Source: Rhopalosiphum padi (taxonomy: Eukaryota > Arthropoda > Insecta > Hemiptera > Aphididae). From it: a stretch of DNA of 64,000 nt. Positions 27,720 to 39,964 of the stretch are shown in pieces (position 1 is the first letter of the stretch; each line of letters opens with the position of its first letter). The position numbers and the translations under genes are program-made. The stretch spans positions 17,601,178 through 17,665,177 of the forward strand of contig NC_083598.1 in NCBI RefSeq assembly GCF_020882245.1, in the 5' to 3' direction. Below the pieces are notes generated by a model, which was given only the letters and a program-made list of their open reading frames with translations, made no database searches and was not told the origin of the DNA.

Positions 27720-28110
27720 TGTGTAACTTTGAAGTTCGGCTAAAACTTTTGCTTCGTCCTTCGTGCTGTATTATTGAACGAGACGAGTTAACGTTAATGT
27801 TCTATATGTATAAGCCCAACAAGTATACGTTAAAGTTAACGCGAAAGTCGCCACGTATGAACAGCTATATAGTAGCCTCGTTGATGGTGTAGCACCCCTA
27901 AAGTCGAAATAATATCCTTCAGCTCAACAGGACATAATCAATCACGCTGTATGCGTCTGATTTACCGTAGCAGTGCCAGTGCTTTTTCGTTTAGTATATG
28001 AGTCCATGATCCATCGGTGCTCACCTTAAAAACTAAAAGGTCCCTCGTATCTATTCCCTTACTCTATTGGTCAATGATCATACGCCAACTAAATGTGGTT
28101 ATTTTAGTAA
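27720..28110. other. GC-balanced block with GTTAAC inverted repeat
   Basis: Roughly 390 bp with ordinary base balance between AT-rich flanks. No frame longer than a few dozen codons is visible. An imperfect inverted repeat of 14 bp arms (27787-27800 and 27827-27840), built on GTTAAC, lies in its first third. A conserved non-coding element is a reasonable guess from composition only. Confidence 0.25.
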
Positions 28111-28114
28111 ATAT

Positions 28115-29525
28115 CGTCGTTTATGAGTCACAGTAAAAGAGTACTCTAAATCGTCAACATTAACAGACAATACAAATTAGCCGCATAAATTTTGATAAAG
28201 TACAATAAAAACCAATAACGCGAAGAATATATTATATCTATATTATAATATGACGTAATGATTGGCGATTTTCATATTTAATATTTTCCTCTACGTATAT
28301 TATTATTAATTAAACTTCAGAAAATTATAAAAGTATTTGGATACATTTTAAGCTATTTATTCCCCAAATCTATTCACACAGTTCTTCGGTACATTGATAT
28401 TGACTTATTATTTAGATAATTTAGTCATATTAATATAAATATTTATATGAAAAAATATTACTTGAATTATTATATAATGTAGTTATTTGATTTGTTTTAG
28501 CAAAAATTAATTAAACTTACAATATTAATAAAAAAAATGAATGACTAATATAACAATATCAATTTAATTTATTAAAATATCATTATAATAATTAATATAG
28601 GTTGACATACCGTCTTCGCTCAAATTCGTTATTCATATGCAAAATAATTTATCATTGAATTAAAATTTAATACATCCATTACAGTGATTTACTCAATGAC
28701 GAGAAACACTCGACATCTACTATACAGTATAATGAACTTCCGTTTTTTAATTAAAAACGTATTTTACACATAAAATTATCAATTAAATTAAATAACACAA
28801 TAATGATGGAGTATAATATAGTATTTATCGCATTAACGTAAAACTTGTATCTATTAATATTTTAATACTTTCATTTCAAATTCATCGTAAAGTTTAAATT
28901 AAAAATTGAATTGAATTAACTTGCTGAATAAATAAAGGACGAAACAATAAGATAAAAAATAATGTTGAAGATACTTATATATTATACAATATACATGCAT
29001 GTATACACTTCTTACTCATATATCTCATTGCCTATAAAAAATACTTTATAATATCAAAAAGTTACTAAAATAATAATAATAATAATTTAGTTAGAAAGAC
29101 AACAATCGTTTAAAGTTAAGTAACTTCTACAATTCGTACTTAATTTATAGCGAAAAGTTAAAGATGCAATTAAATAATAATGTTTTATTACTGTACATTT
29201 TATATGACGTTAAACATTTTCTCAATACAATCACATATTATATTACCAATGTCAGCGTTTAGTTTATTCTAACGAAAGTTCCGTTTTTATCATAACTCTC
29301 TTTATTCATATTATCTATTATACATATTATGTATGTACTAAAAATCGAACAACGTATAATAATACGATATTCGTCAATAATAATAAATACGTTTATTTCT
29401 AAATGGTAATCAGTAAATTCTTGCGCGTTAAACGTTGAGTTTAAACTATTCGTATACAACTCGATGGTAATTATTGTTTTGGATATAATGTTAAGAGTTG
29501 TGAATACATCATATTATACTACGAT
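28115..29525. other. AT-rich non-coding stretch, no gene
   Basis: AT-rich throughout. The open frame 29259-29459 (-) is of chance composition. A TAA/ATA trinucleotide run lies near 29070-29087. Nothing else seen. Confidence 0.7.
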
Positions 29526-29858
29526 AAAAAACGATAAAACCGTTATAGTGCGGTCGTTGATAAGACGCGTTCACTTGTTGATTATAACATCAACAGATGA
29601 CTGCGGCGAAGAACAACGTCGTATGGCAATAATGATATACGAACGACGCGGATCGACGAGAACCGACCGACGATTGTGATATATTATAATAATAATTATT
29701 GCTGCGGCGGCGGTTATCGTAATAATATATTATACCTCATAGTATACGCGTATACCGCGCGCGCCTCTACGCGGAAATCGTCGAGAATTTCGCGTGACAG
29801 ACGAGAGGAATTATTTCAAATCGCACGAACGTACACAATACAATAATGGAATAAACAA

Positions 29859-29880
29859 CACACACACACACACACACACA
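29859..29880. repeat. (CA)11 microsatellite
   Basis: Eleven CA units within the CpG-rich island, followed 18 bp later by a TA run. Confidence 0.93.
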
Positions 29881-29897
29881 ATGGCAGGCGGTGTATG

Positions 29898-29916
29898 TAT
29901 ATATATATATATATAT
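29898..29916. repeat. (TA)n microsatellite
   Basis: About nine TA units close downstream of the CA repeat inside the CpG-rich island. Confidence 0.9.
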
Positions 29917-30081
29917 CTATGTAGAGGTATTCGACGACACGAACACATCGCGGCGGCGGTGCTATGTCGATATAATAACAACGGCGGTGGCGATAGCGAT
30001 GGCCACGGTGGTGGCGGCGGCGGTGGCGTATGCCACACACACATAATATTGTATAGGATCGATTCGGTCCCAACTCGCGCG

Positions 30082-30101
30082 GCAGCAGCAGCAGCAGCAG
30101 C
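30082..30101. repeat. (GCA)n trinucleotide repeat
   Basis: Six to seven GCA units that run on into CGG units. In the long plus-strand frame they read as poly-alanine, in other frames as poly-Ser or poly-Gln. Confidence 0.9.
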
Positions 30102-30380
30102 GGCGGCGAGGCCAAAGCGCCAAATGAAATGTCGCGTGTCACCGTCCCATTACGCTCTCTTGACTCCCCCGCGCGTACATACATACATATATACATATTT
30201 GTATATATGCGCCGGGAGTATGCCTCTTCTTAACTACCGCCGCCGCCGTTTCTCTTTCCTTCCGTCTATGCACATCAGACGTTCTGAATTACGTTCTCCA
30301 CCCCCCCGCGGCACCAGCGCCGATCGTTCCGCGACCCACACGCCCGTCCTACCCACACTATATACCCTTTCCTTTCGTCA

Positions 30381-30400
30381 CCGCCGCCGCCGCCGCCGCC
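30381..30400. repeat. (CCG)n trinucleotide repeat
   Basis: Six to seven CCG units near the end of the island, read as poly-arginine in the long plus-strand frame. CCG runs are typical of 5' untranslated regions but are not proof of one. Confidence 0.9.
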
Positions 30401-30769
30401 ATAAACGCGTTTAATTAATGTAATTTACAGTGTTTAGATATGCGGCGCGTTTGCGCGACGACGTGTGATGGAGAAGAGAACGAAAATTGTTGTTGTTTTT
30501 TTTTTCGGATCTTATTTATTTACCGAAGACGACGACGAAACGTTGTCGTGTGTACTCACACCGATATATTATTATAACTGCAGCTACAGCTGCGATGCAT
30601 ATTATAATGTATTATTATTATATATAGATATTATGACGGTCGTTTATAATATTATAAAGTACGAGTATATTATATTGTAATAATACAGACCGGACGACGC
30701 GTGTAATACGTTATACGCACATGCATAGCCACAGAGGTGACGTATACACTCGTGTTTGTAATATAAGAT

Positions 30770-30940
30770 ACTATTACACGATAATCACACCTATATGTGC
30801 ACAGCCACGCTGTCATAATTTGGCGCCCGTGGCAAAATTAAAAATATTCAGCTCCTCCGTTAACCGGCCTAACATTTTGACGCCCCTTAAAATTTGCGTC
30901 CGGAGCACAGGCCCCCATGACTCTGCCTATGTGCGAAATT
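30770..30940. mobile_element. Possible transposon-tail remnant
   Basis: A GC-balanced piece with repeated GGCGCCC/GCCCCC-type boxes (TTTGGCGCCCGTGGCAAAA near 30819, GACGCCCC near 30880, AGGCCCCCATGACTCTGCC near 30908). The clustered look suggests the untranslated tail of a degraded mobile element. There is no reading frame, terminal repeat or target duplication. The call is a guess from texture. Confidence 0.2.
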
Positions 30941-30999
30941 AAAAATATAGAAAAATATCTGTAAACTGCAGTATATATACAATAAGTAATTGAGTTGAC

Positions 31000-31340
31000 A
31001 TTGTTTAACTAGGCTGGACGACGCGAGGAAAAGGAGTGTCCATTGAAACTACTTCCTGCAGCAATATATGAACTCAGTTTAGTTTGAATTAATGATAAAA
31101 TCACGTGACCATTTTCGTTTGAGGCGAAGGGTAGAGTAGTGTAGTAGATGCTAGGTTGGCGATAAGATGATTAGAGTGGTTTAAAACGAATTTGCGAAAT
31201 TTATTATAACTATTATAGGACGACAGTGTTGAAACGTTGAGATCAAACTAATATTTTTACGGTCAATTCTCGTCGTGACCGGCCACAATAAATCTGGAAA
31301 CATCATCTATTCGACTGTACAATAGCTAATAACAATAATC
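31000..31340. promoter_or_regulatory. GC-balanced block with CACGTG E-box
   Basis: Ordinary-composition DNA flanked by AT-rich sequence. It contains TCACGTGACC at 31101-31110, with the palindromic E-box core CACGTG at 31102-31107 bound by bHLH-ZIP factors of the USF, MITF and Max families. No gene start is visible nearby. It may be a regulatory element; evidence is one motif and composition. Confidence 0.2.
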
Positions 31341-31344
31341 GTAC

Positions 31345-32685
31345 ATCTATATTATGGCTATTATATAGGGTCATATTATCGGTGCTTACAGTTTATGACT
31401 TTATAACCTTACGGCGCGTAAAAATAAAAAATAATATCTCGGGCAACTGGAGTTTTAAATACTTCGATTTACGATAATATAATAATATGAACGAGTGGGT
31501 CCGATCCGCGATAACATGGTCAGTGCAATAATATGTAATTTTATAAATGATGATATTATGTTACACTTGAGCTATTATCATTAATTATTTTAACTTTGAC
31601 CATATTCCCGAATCCAAGTTGTTCAATTATTTTAACGGGTATTGCGACTATTTTCCTAGCCAAGTATCGGATCAATGCTGTACGTATACATTGGCGGCCC
31701 GAAAGATATAATGACGTGGTCGACATCTGGAAAATATGAATTTAGAATAATACGTAAAGAATTAAACCAAAAATGATAGTTGGTATTAGCGGGTAGGTAC
31801 AATAAGTGTATTAAACATATCATAATAAATTATACACAGTATACATTATTGATTATCTGTACGAGTGCATATAATGTATTAGTATAATGCCTAGGTATAG
31901 TGCCCAACATATTGAAATTTTAGTAGCCAAGTCACTTAAATATCACTATATAACGTACTTAATACATGTATATGGGTATACAGTAGGTACATAGTATATA
32001 TTATAAATATGAACAAAGTAAATTGTTTGTAGCGTTATTCAAAGAAATAACGTTCAATAACGTAATATGATGTATACAATATGCATAATATATTATGTAA
32101 AACGAATAACGATGGCTGTGTCACATATAGTACTATGTATCAAAGCAGGAACTATATGTATAATCGTCATTGTCGTTGAACAATTATTCTTATGTGCGTT
32201 TCAAATTCTCACTTTAATTGTTAAGGAATTTCTTGGGTTGTTATTCAGATATGATAAAATGTTACAAAAAAAAAGTATTATATCATTACTATTTTCATAA
32301 AAACTTTAAGTTATAAATAATTGATTATCTATTTATAATTATTAAATATATTAAAAATGCAGATTCCTCAATACAGTTTGTATACCAAAATTATCGTTCA
32401 ATAAAATTATAATCGGGAATCAGCATTAATATCTTTAAGTAATAAACGTCAGAATTAAAATTATCTTAACGAATAATACAATTTTTCACCATTTATTTTT
32501 CCTTTATATAATTAACCATTATTACTTGCATGGTGTTTGATTTTTATTACATTATATTCTCCAATATCAACGAAAATCGTTTTTATCTAGGACTGGTGGA
32601 AAACTTTTTCCGTCCACCACTGATAATACTTTATTTTGTAAAAACTGTCTTCCATTTTACCATCAAATAATTCTTCGAAACTTTA
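31345..32685. other. AT-rich non-coding stretch, no gene
   Basis: AT-rich. Open frame 32067-32300 (+) has hydrophobic composition without a recognisable family and is probably chance. No other features seen. Confidence 0.65.
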
Positions 32686-32689
32686 GTAG

Positions 32690-33180
32690 TATAGGTGCGT
32701 AGTATTTATTGCTCGTGTATTGTGCAGAGGCTATACTAGTGGGTTTTGTGGAGAAAAACTATCGCTCGGAATGCGACAAACAGCTGCTGCTGTTCAGTAT
32801 ATATGCGATATAGTGCGACGTCGTTGTAAATGGTTCGAGATTAGTATGTGAGAGTAACAACAAAATACTCACAACAATATATTATATACGTAATATGTGT
32901 GTGCACCCCCAAAGCCGCCGCCTGTTTTTATTTTATTTTTTCGATGATATTGCAAACAGCCATCAATGGAACCGTTGCGTATATATACCCGAAATGTCTT
33001 TGTTACAGACATGCACCACAATAAACGTGAAAAAGCTGATAGGTATACACGCAGGTAAACGCGCATATTGTTATGTTTATAATAATATAAAAATATTCTT
33101 GTACAATATGTCTGCTGCAAAGTGTATTATATTTATTATAATATATACATACTTAACTCGGTGTTGCTTATCCGCATAAA
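32690..33180. other. GC-balanced block, possible exon or regulatory DNA
   Basis: Includes a small inverted repeat AACAGC/GCTGTT at 32779-32794 and a CACGCAG|GTAAAC sequence near 33050-33059 that resembles a splice donor. Overlapping frames 32895-33179 (+) and 32869-33120 (-) are open on both strands, which argues against either being coding. No family recognised. Confidence 0.2.
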
Positions 33181-33184
33181 TAAC

Positions 33185-34100
33185 AATTTCATACAATATT
33201 ATAAGCATTGCATTTTATATTAAACCGCCAAATGTAATACGTTTTACTTTTATAATAATATCATAAATAAAATATTGAAAATGTGAAATTATTCAATATA
33301 ATATAGGTATATATACTATATATACACGATTTAAAAACTATTAAATTGCATTGAGAAAACCGCTGCCTTAATTTATTTTTTACAGGTGTCTAAGTTCACG
33401 TGTTAAATCTTAATAAACTTTATATATTCTAATCTGATTTATGATAGATTATTGAGATGTATTGTCGCTATGTATACTTAGGTTTAATACTATAAAACTC
33501 TAAAGAATTGTGTCATTGTTATACTACGTAAGGAAATAATGTAATTTTATAAATGTTTTATAGATGTACACATAATAAAAATAAAATTAAAACGTACCGA
33601 GTTAGGATTGATCACAACTTTTAACTTAACTATAAAACTCCACTAGAGACTGGTGATAAATAATGTTTTAACTATGACCTATATTATATTATAATACCAA
33701 TTTCTTAATCTATCGATAATTATTGACCGATGAAAATCTTAAATATATTTTTGCACAGCCATTGTCTATAATTAGAATGGTCGTTTATTTTTAACGAAAC
33801 ATCAGATTCTGCGCTTTGAAAGCCAGCCAAAATATTTTAAGTTATATTATACAATTAGCGTAAATATATTAATTTATAACTTTACTAAGCGCACTAAATT
33901 TACAATAATTGAGTAGGTCATCACGATTTTAGCCTTTCGTAGTATCTACTATAGTTACTATGTTTTACCTTCAGAAAAAATACTTTTTTATTTATCCCTG
34001 GATCGTTAAGTTAAAAATGTATAAATTCTGCATGTCCCGTGCTCATAATTGTCTTCATTATCGATTTTTCTTTATTGGAGTTATTGAAGTAGTTACGCAG
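33185..34100. other. AT-rich non-coding stretch, no gene
   Basis: AT-rich; I see no open frame or structured element that I can support. Confidence 0.7.
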
Positions 34101-34121
34101 CAAAAATAAAATACGACTTGC

Positions 34122-34230
34122 ATGCAAATCGGATGGGGAAAAGCGTATAAAACGATGTTGCTCAGGGTCTCAGTACCGCTGCACGCCGCTGCAGCCGTGC
34201 TAAAAGGCAGCTGTCGGGATTTGAACAAAA
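34122..34230. promoter_or_regulatory. Promoter-like block, or SINE remnant on minus strand
   Basis: Plus strand: octamer ATGCAAAT (34122-34129), TATAAAA (34146-34152), then TCAGT (34170-34174) 26 bp from the first T of the TATA box, followed by GC-rich CTGCACGCCGCTGCAG and an E-box CAGCTG. The order octamer, TATA, initiator fits an RNA polymerase II core promoter. Minus strand: GTTCAAATCCC (34216-34226) matches the RNA polymerase III B-box (GGTTCGANTCC) closely and is followed by about 100 nt of GC-balanced sequence, as in a tRNA-derived SINE, though no flanking T-stem is formed. Either reading is possible. If other copies exist in the genome the SINE reading wins. Confidence 0.3.
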
Positions 34231-34734
34231 GCAATTTTTAGTTCCCCCAATGGTTGTTACGACAACGATGGAAAAATATAAGTGATTTTTGAGTAAGGCT
34301 TTGACAGAAAAGAAAAATTGAACGTACGTTTTATATATATGAAAATGGTTTAAAAAAAAAAAAAATATATTTTTACAATATTTGTACCGTAGCGGAGAAT
34401 ATTATCTTTAAAAAAATAATATTTATGTCATAATTATTCTTAGTAGTACAGGATCATATTTCTCTGTATAATTTATTATTTTTTGTGCTATTTAATCAAT
34501 TGAAATACAGTCAATAAATTATAGATAGATAAAATCTAAATAAATCTCAAAATGTTAACAATTAAAATGCAAGGATACGAATTGAAAAAATGTAGGTAAT
34601 ATAAGTGTATAATATATTTTATTTTGTATACGAACCATATATTGCATAATATTTCAAAAAAATAAAGTAGGTACTAAATAATTGAATAATTCATACTTAT
34701 AAAGTATAAAAGTAACAGGAAATGTTGTCAGATG

Positions 34735-35097
34735 ATTAAAATTTCGCCGTGTACCGAAAAAGTGGTGCTCTTGAGTTACGAGAAAGAAAAAGACTTTGAA
34801 ACTTTAGATTGCTTGGTGTCCTAATTTTGCCAAGTTTTGTTGTAACGAAAAACGGAGAATATTTCGACATTAAATAAGATGGCAATGGTAGACCACAGAA
34901 CTCTGTGAGATATGTATGTATGTATTGTGCTTCTGCAGTATAGTGTAAAAAAAGTTGTCAGGCAAAACGATTACGTAGGATTTACCAATTCAAATGTACG
35001 ATTTGGCAAACTCCCCGCAGAGTATTCTATATTGCCTCAAAATATAATTATTGGTTTTTACGACATCCAAAATAGAACTCGCTCTTTTCATTCATAA
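34735..35097 (+). pseudogene. Unassigned GC-balanced ORF fragments
   Basis: A 30-codon frame from the ATG at about 34733 (containing MIKISPCTEKVVLLSYEKEK) is followed, after stops, by a frame at 34912-35097 that ends with ...KLPAEYSILPQNIIIGFYD and further residues. Composition is less AT-biased than the flanks and residues are varied, so decayed coding sequence, for example from a transposon, is possible. I recognise no family and no continuous gene, and chance is the alternative. Confidence 0.15.
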
Positions 35098-35099
35098 AT

Positions 35100-38000
35100 A
35101 CCTACTTAAATTATTTGAGAGTCTTTATTATAACTCAACAATTGTATAATATAAATATTATATGTATATATAGTTAGTAAATAATTCAACGTAATTTTTT
35201 AAAAATTAATTTTGAAAAAAATGTTAAACTTTATAAAAATATATTCTTAGTATTTAAAACTGTAAAAATAGGTTGAATGTATCAGAATTACGCATAAAAT
35301 GTGTACACATTCTATAATAAAGATATTATTAAAAAATGATTATACGGTTCTTAATTATTATACGTATATTATATTGTTAATGAAGGTAGTCTGTCATATA
35401 TAAGGTTTTTGCTATTATAATAATAAAAAATAAAATAAAAACAACAAATTCGTAGAAATTGTATAAATATTATTGATAATTTAAAATGATAAAATATGCT
35501 TACATAATAAGATGGAGATAATATTGTAAGGTACTTTTAACCAGGTATATCTTTAGAATCGTCAAAACCATAACAATAGACCTTCATGGTAAAAAGTATG
35601 ATTATATTATTAGTTTTGCTCATTCAATTTCCGAGTCTTAGAACTTTGACAAAGTACTAAAGAAGAAATGAAAAATCTGTCGAATAAGAAGCGAATTGAA
35701 GTAAAGAAGTTGTATGTTTATGTATATCGGGTCGAGAGTTTGGTAAAGTTGCTTTAAACAAGATAGAATAATGCTTTGATGTGTTTTCAACTTAGATTTT
35801 CATTGGGACTAAAAGAAAATCGATATACAAAGAACATACACGTCTAAAATATACAAAATGAACTATAAGTAAAGTACTTGATTTAAATAAATATATATAT
35901 TAGATAGGTGCATAGTTTAATAAATATATTAACGTCATAGTTTACTTATTTATATAATAATTAACAAGGTAAATATTTCGTTAGGTTTTGTAAGGTAAAA
36001 TAAAATGTATATTACAATTTCGTGTAATCAATACATATAGTGTGATATTATATAAGTTATAATTTTATTATAAATATTTTCTAGGGTTTTACAAGTTTTA
36101 ATAAACTTTATGTATTGTAATTTCCCTGATTTGGCGTAGGATCAACATTTAAAAATAAACTTGAGTAAGTTTTCTCTAATAATTAATGAGTTTTGGTAAA
36201 GCTTTTAATACTAAAGGTTTCGTTATGAATTTTACACTATTAAGAATAATCAATGGACTGTTACAAATAATAGTGTAATAATGAATTCTTACAAACATTT
36301 AAATTAATTCTTCGTAGTGATTATAAAACGATTGATTTTAATTTGAATATCTATATAATATTTGAACATAATTATTAATAAAAAAAAACTTTTATTCATT
36401 ACAACATTATGGAAACATTGTTTAATGTAAATTTTAAATCACAAAAAATGACAAAAACAAAATATGTGTTTGGCTTTCTGTTTCGTTTCACCATTTTCAT
36501 TTTCACGGTAGATAAACGTAATTATAATAATATTAATTGTTCGGTTAGTCGTTACTCGTTGGTAATAATACCATTTGCATTTTGATGTTTTTAAAATAAA
36601 ATATATAATATAATATCATATCATACAAACACATAATATTTTTAGTTAAATGAATATTAAAGAATAAACAGATATTAAAAAATTATCTTTATAGTTAAGG
36701 TCGTTGGTGATTGTAATATATATATAAATATAATATACATATTGTCTATGTGTACATAAAGTTAATGTGTGCTTGTGTATACATTCATTTTATTGATTTA
36801 AAAATACTATCTACATGATAAAACAACGCGTATAAAGAGTGGGATTGGCGTATGTTAAAAGTAAAATTCATATTTTTCTTTGCTTCAGAAGATTAAAAGC
36901 GTGTCTTATTAATTCGTTAACAGGAATCTTACTTTTATCTTATACGAATCAAGTATTTAAAAGTAGGTTAGGTTCTAAATTAAATTAATATTAATAATTA
37001 ATTCAATATAATATAATATATAGATTCATTATATTTATTTATTTATTTAAGGAAAAAGTTATCGAACACTATGGTGTTTTTTGATTGCGAATGGTTTTAT
37101 TATTTTTTTTTTTTTTTATGAAAAGTATTAACAAATCAAAATATAAAGCATTTCAAGTACAAATTTATCATTTAGTTTGTCTTATAAATTACATCGTTAG
37201 TTATAAACAGAAGGAAGACAATAAAGGAAAGTAAAATTAGTCAGGATACAATTATTATATTTTGTTAGACTTCATATTTTTTATTTAATAAAAATAATTT
37301 CAATAACTTTATTATGTAAATATGAATTAATTGAAAATATATTTATATTCTTATATAACTCTGCATCTAATATCCAATAAAAATTTAATGAAAAATAAAA
37401 ATAATAATGTACAGTAAAAAAGTTTTAGAATTTTAAAAACCATATAGTTTTAAAATAATATCATGAAATCAAGGACTCATAAATTTATATGAAAAATTAT
37501 TGTCACTAAATAGTTGAGTTTATATGGAATAGATAAATGTTTTATTATTTCGGAATAATAAATGTATGCTATTTTATTTCCAAATTTGAATATTATTCTT
37601 AATTCGGCATGAACCATTTATACGCTATATTGTAATACATTTTTATAATCGAAGTGTAACTGTCTTAAATATTTATAAAATCTTTCTCTTTAATGTTTAA
37701 AATGCTTATTATAAATATGTAAGTAATTGGTACTCTCATTATTTTTGTACAATTTAACCTTTTTAATTTTTATTAGTATTAATATTTTCATACTTTATTA
37801 TTAAATGCTCCGTATTTTTAATTATAATTTCTGATGTACCGATGTATAACGTCTTATATTTGTAAGAAATGAAAAACAATTAGTTCTTCTTCTCAGTGCA
37901 AAATGTAGTGCGGTAAATATACATAAAAAAAATCAGAGACCATTAGTAGGACAATAATTCATGAATTACCTAATATACATAGGTTATATATTATATTGTA

Positions 38001-39525
38001 TTATACAGCAGGTACTTATTGATTTCGTATTTCAATAAATCAATTAAATATACAGATATTGATAGATGCATTTGTAACGAGGTCAAAATTGTATTTCATC
38101 GTTCTGCGTGTTGCTCGTTTATGCAGATTCGATTTAAAACATATTATTATAAACGATGAAATGAAAATTAATCTATTATTTAACCACGTGCTTGTTGTAA
38201 ACAATAGGTACTAGTTGTTCTATTGCTAAACATAAATGTAAAGCATATAATTGGAAAATACGAATAATTATAATCATTATTATTGATCAATTAAATGTAT
38301 ATTAATTTAAACAATTTAGTGTAATATTATATACAGTACTTGGTGAGACGAATAAAATATTATTTTCGCTCATTAACAAACATATTGTTTTAATTAATAC
38401 ACAGAATTTTCACTTCCGTTTACATATATTCAAATTATGTTTTTTGGAATATTTAGGTAAGTAGGTACACTTAAACACCATAATATTTTCAAATATACTT
38501 AAGTTAACGCATTTTTTTCAATAAAGAATTATCTTGTTTTACTGTTTATTGTTAAATAGATATTTTTTTTTTGAAAATGTTGATTTTTTATGACATATAT
38601 ATATTATATATATATTCTTATTATTAGAAATTCAGACAATTAATTTCTAAGTTATTAATGTCCTTATAAATGGTTTTACATACAACATGAAATATATGTA
38701 ATATTTAATTTAATATTCGCTGTCTAGTCAATGTCTAGATTTATAAAATGTTCAAATCATCATAATATCTAAGCCCGTATGATATCTACTTATCATATTG
38801 TCGTGGATTAATATTAGTATAAATTAAGTTTAATAATTCATGAACTACTCATACGAATTTTGATTTATATAAGTAGATATACCAAAATCATCTACTGAAC
38901 CATTTAGTAAAAAAGTGGTTATAATTTAAAAAAAAAAAATAATAAATAATTTGTATCGCATTTAAACCTTACTTGGCATAAAAAGCCTACCTTAAAAATT
39001 CCAAAAATCAGAATTGGAACAAATACATAATCAAAGGCAAAAATGAGTGAGCATACTTGAAAAATTGCTCAGTATACTTCAATACTTATAAATAATATTA
39101 TCATTATGTTCTTTGTCGGAGTTAAATGTTGATAAAAATGTGAAACATACAAAATTGTATTCGAAATGTTATCAAAATACTTAACTTACTGCTTATATTG
39201 CGTATTGTATCAGTCAAATATTTTTCGTTTTTTAACACAATATTTATAAAGTATATTACATAGGTGTATGTACTAAGAAAATCGAGAGTTATTTTAAATA
39301 TTTACCATCGTCACAGTAATAACTATAAATCATACAGACCTAATTTTAATCTATTGTTAAATAATATCATAATATGATGTTATAATAGTATAGCTTGTTG
39401 CTATTGTACTATTATAATATATATTTATGATTTATGTATGGTTATCGATATCAGAATATATCATGCATTATTGTTTATACTTCGATTAGAATGTACGTTC
39501 GTGTTTGATAGAAAAAAAAATTGAG
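35100..39525. other. AT-rich non-coding stretch, no gene
   Basis: About 4.4 kb of AT-rich DNA with homopolymer and TA runs (for example near 37100 and 38597-38618). No open frame of note, RNA gene or transposon signature. Confidence 0.75.
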
Positions 39526-39530
39526 TATAA

Positions 39531-39536
39531 ACTTAC
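39531..39536 (-). other. Strong 5' splice donor (minus strand)
   Basis: On the minus strand the sequence reads CGAG|GTAAGT, an exact match to the GAG|GTAAGT form of the metazoan donor consensus. It sits at the boundary between the GC-richer island to its right and AT-rich DNA to its left, just where an exon would end and an intron begin. Confidence 0.5.
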
Positions 39537-39800
39537 CTCGAATCACAATGACGACGACAGTCGACAATGGAAAATTTCTATTTTGTTCTCAATGTTTGCT
39601 AGTAGCAAGAGTAGCAACGGATGAACGGGGTTGGTTCTCTTTGACCGATCGGATTACGAGGGTCGTACGTGATTGACCCTCTAACTAAAATCGGCGCGTT
39701 TTCTTTTTTTTTTCCTCGTAAAGTTTCGTCAAAGTCCGACGGCCAATTTAACCGTAATCGCCGTTATTTCTATATATAATATGTACTAGGATGTCCCCTC
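39537..39800 (-). other. Candidate 5' untranslated first exon
   Basis: Reading the minus strand towards the donor at 39536, the last ~260 nt contain no ATG at all (no CAT on the plus strand), while composition is GC-richer and CpG-containing. ATGs appear only beyond 39800. An ATG-free stretch ending in a consensus donor, at a sharp composition boundary, is what a non-coding first exon looks like. The true start site is unknown; the island extends to about 39960 and includes a CCAAT-type GGCCAAT (39741-39747 on plus) and TATATATA (39771-39778). The coding exons would lie to the left, towards or beyond the start of the window. No RNA evidence is available here. Confidence 0.35.
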
Positions 39801-39964
39801 TTCATCTCCCATCTCTCATTTCCGCCGCTTTTGCGTCCGTTTTGGATTACAACGACAACGGGTGACATATTTTACGAGGAATATGCGGGTTCGAAGTTAC
39901 TCCTTTCTTTCCCTCGCGTTTTCACCACCCCACACAATTTATCCAATTTTCTTCCCTATGTAAA

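Larger units (their letters stand above)
29530..30460. other. CpG-rich, microsatellite-dense island
   Basis: The first of two strong CpG-rich islands. It contains many CG dinucleotides (for example CCGCGCGCGCC near 29755), and CA, TA, GCA and CCG simple repeats within 600 bp. A 206-codon plus-strand frame (29794-30414) crosses all of them, with poly-Gly, poly-Ala and poly-Arg tracts matching the repeats. Minus-strand frames are open in the same place, so coding is unlikely. In insect genomes such islands often mark promoters and 5' untranslated exons of large developmental genes. Here that is inference, since I found no convincing splice donor or coding start. Confidence 0.4.

Noticed and set aside
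29794..30414. 206-codon plus-strand ORF
   Set aside because: Its residues are poly-Thr/His, poly-Tyr/Ile, poly-Gly, poly-Ala and poly-Arg tracts matching the CA, TA, GGC, GCA and CCG repeats. Overlapping minus-strand frames are also open and no domain is present.
38597..38618. Long TATATA palindrome as a structured element
   Set aside because: Alternating TA runs are self-complementary by nature and common in this AT-rich DNA.
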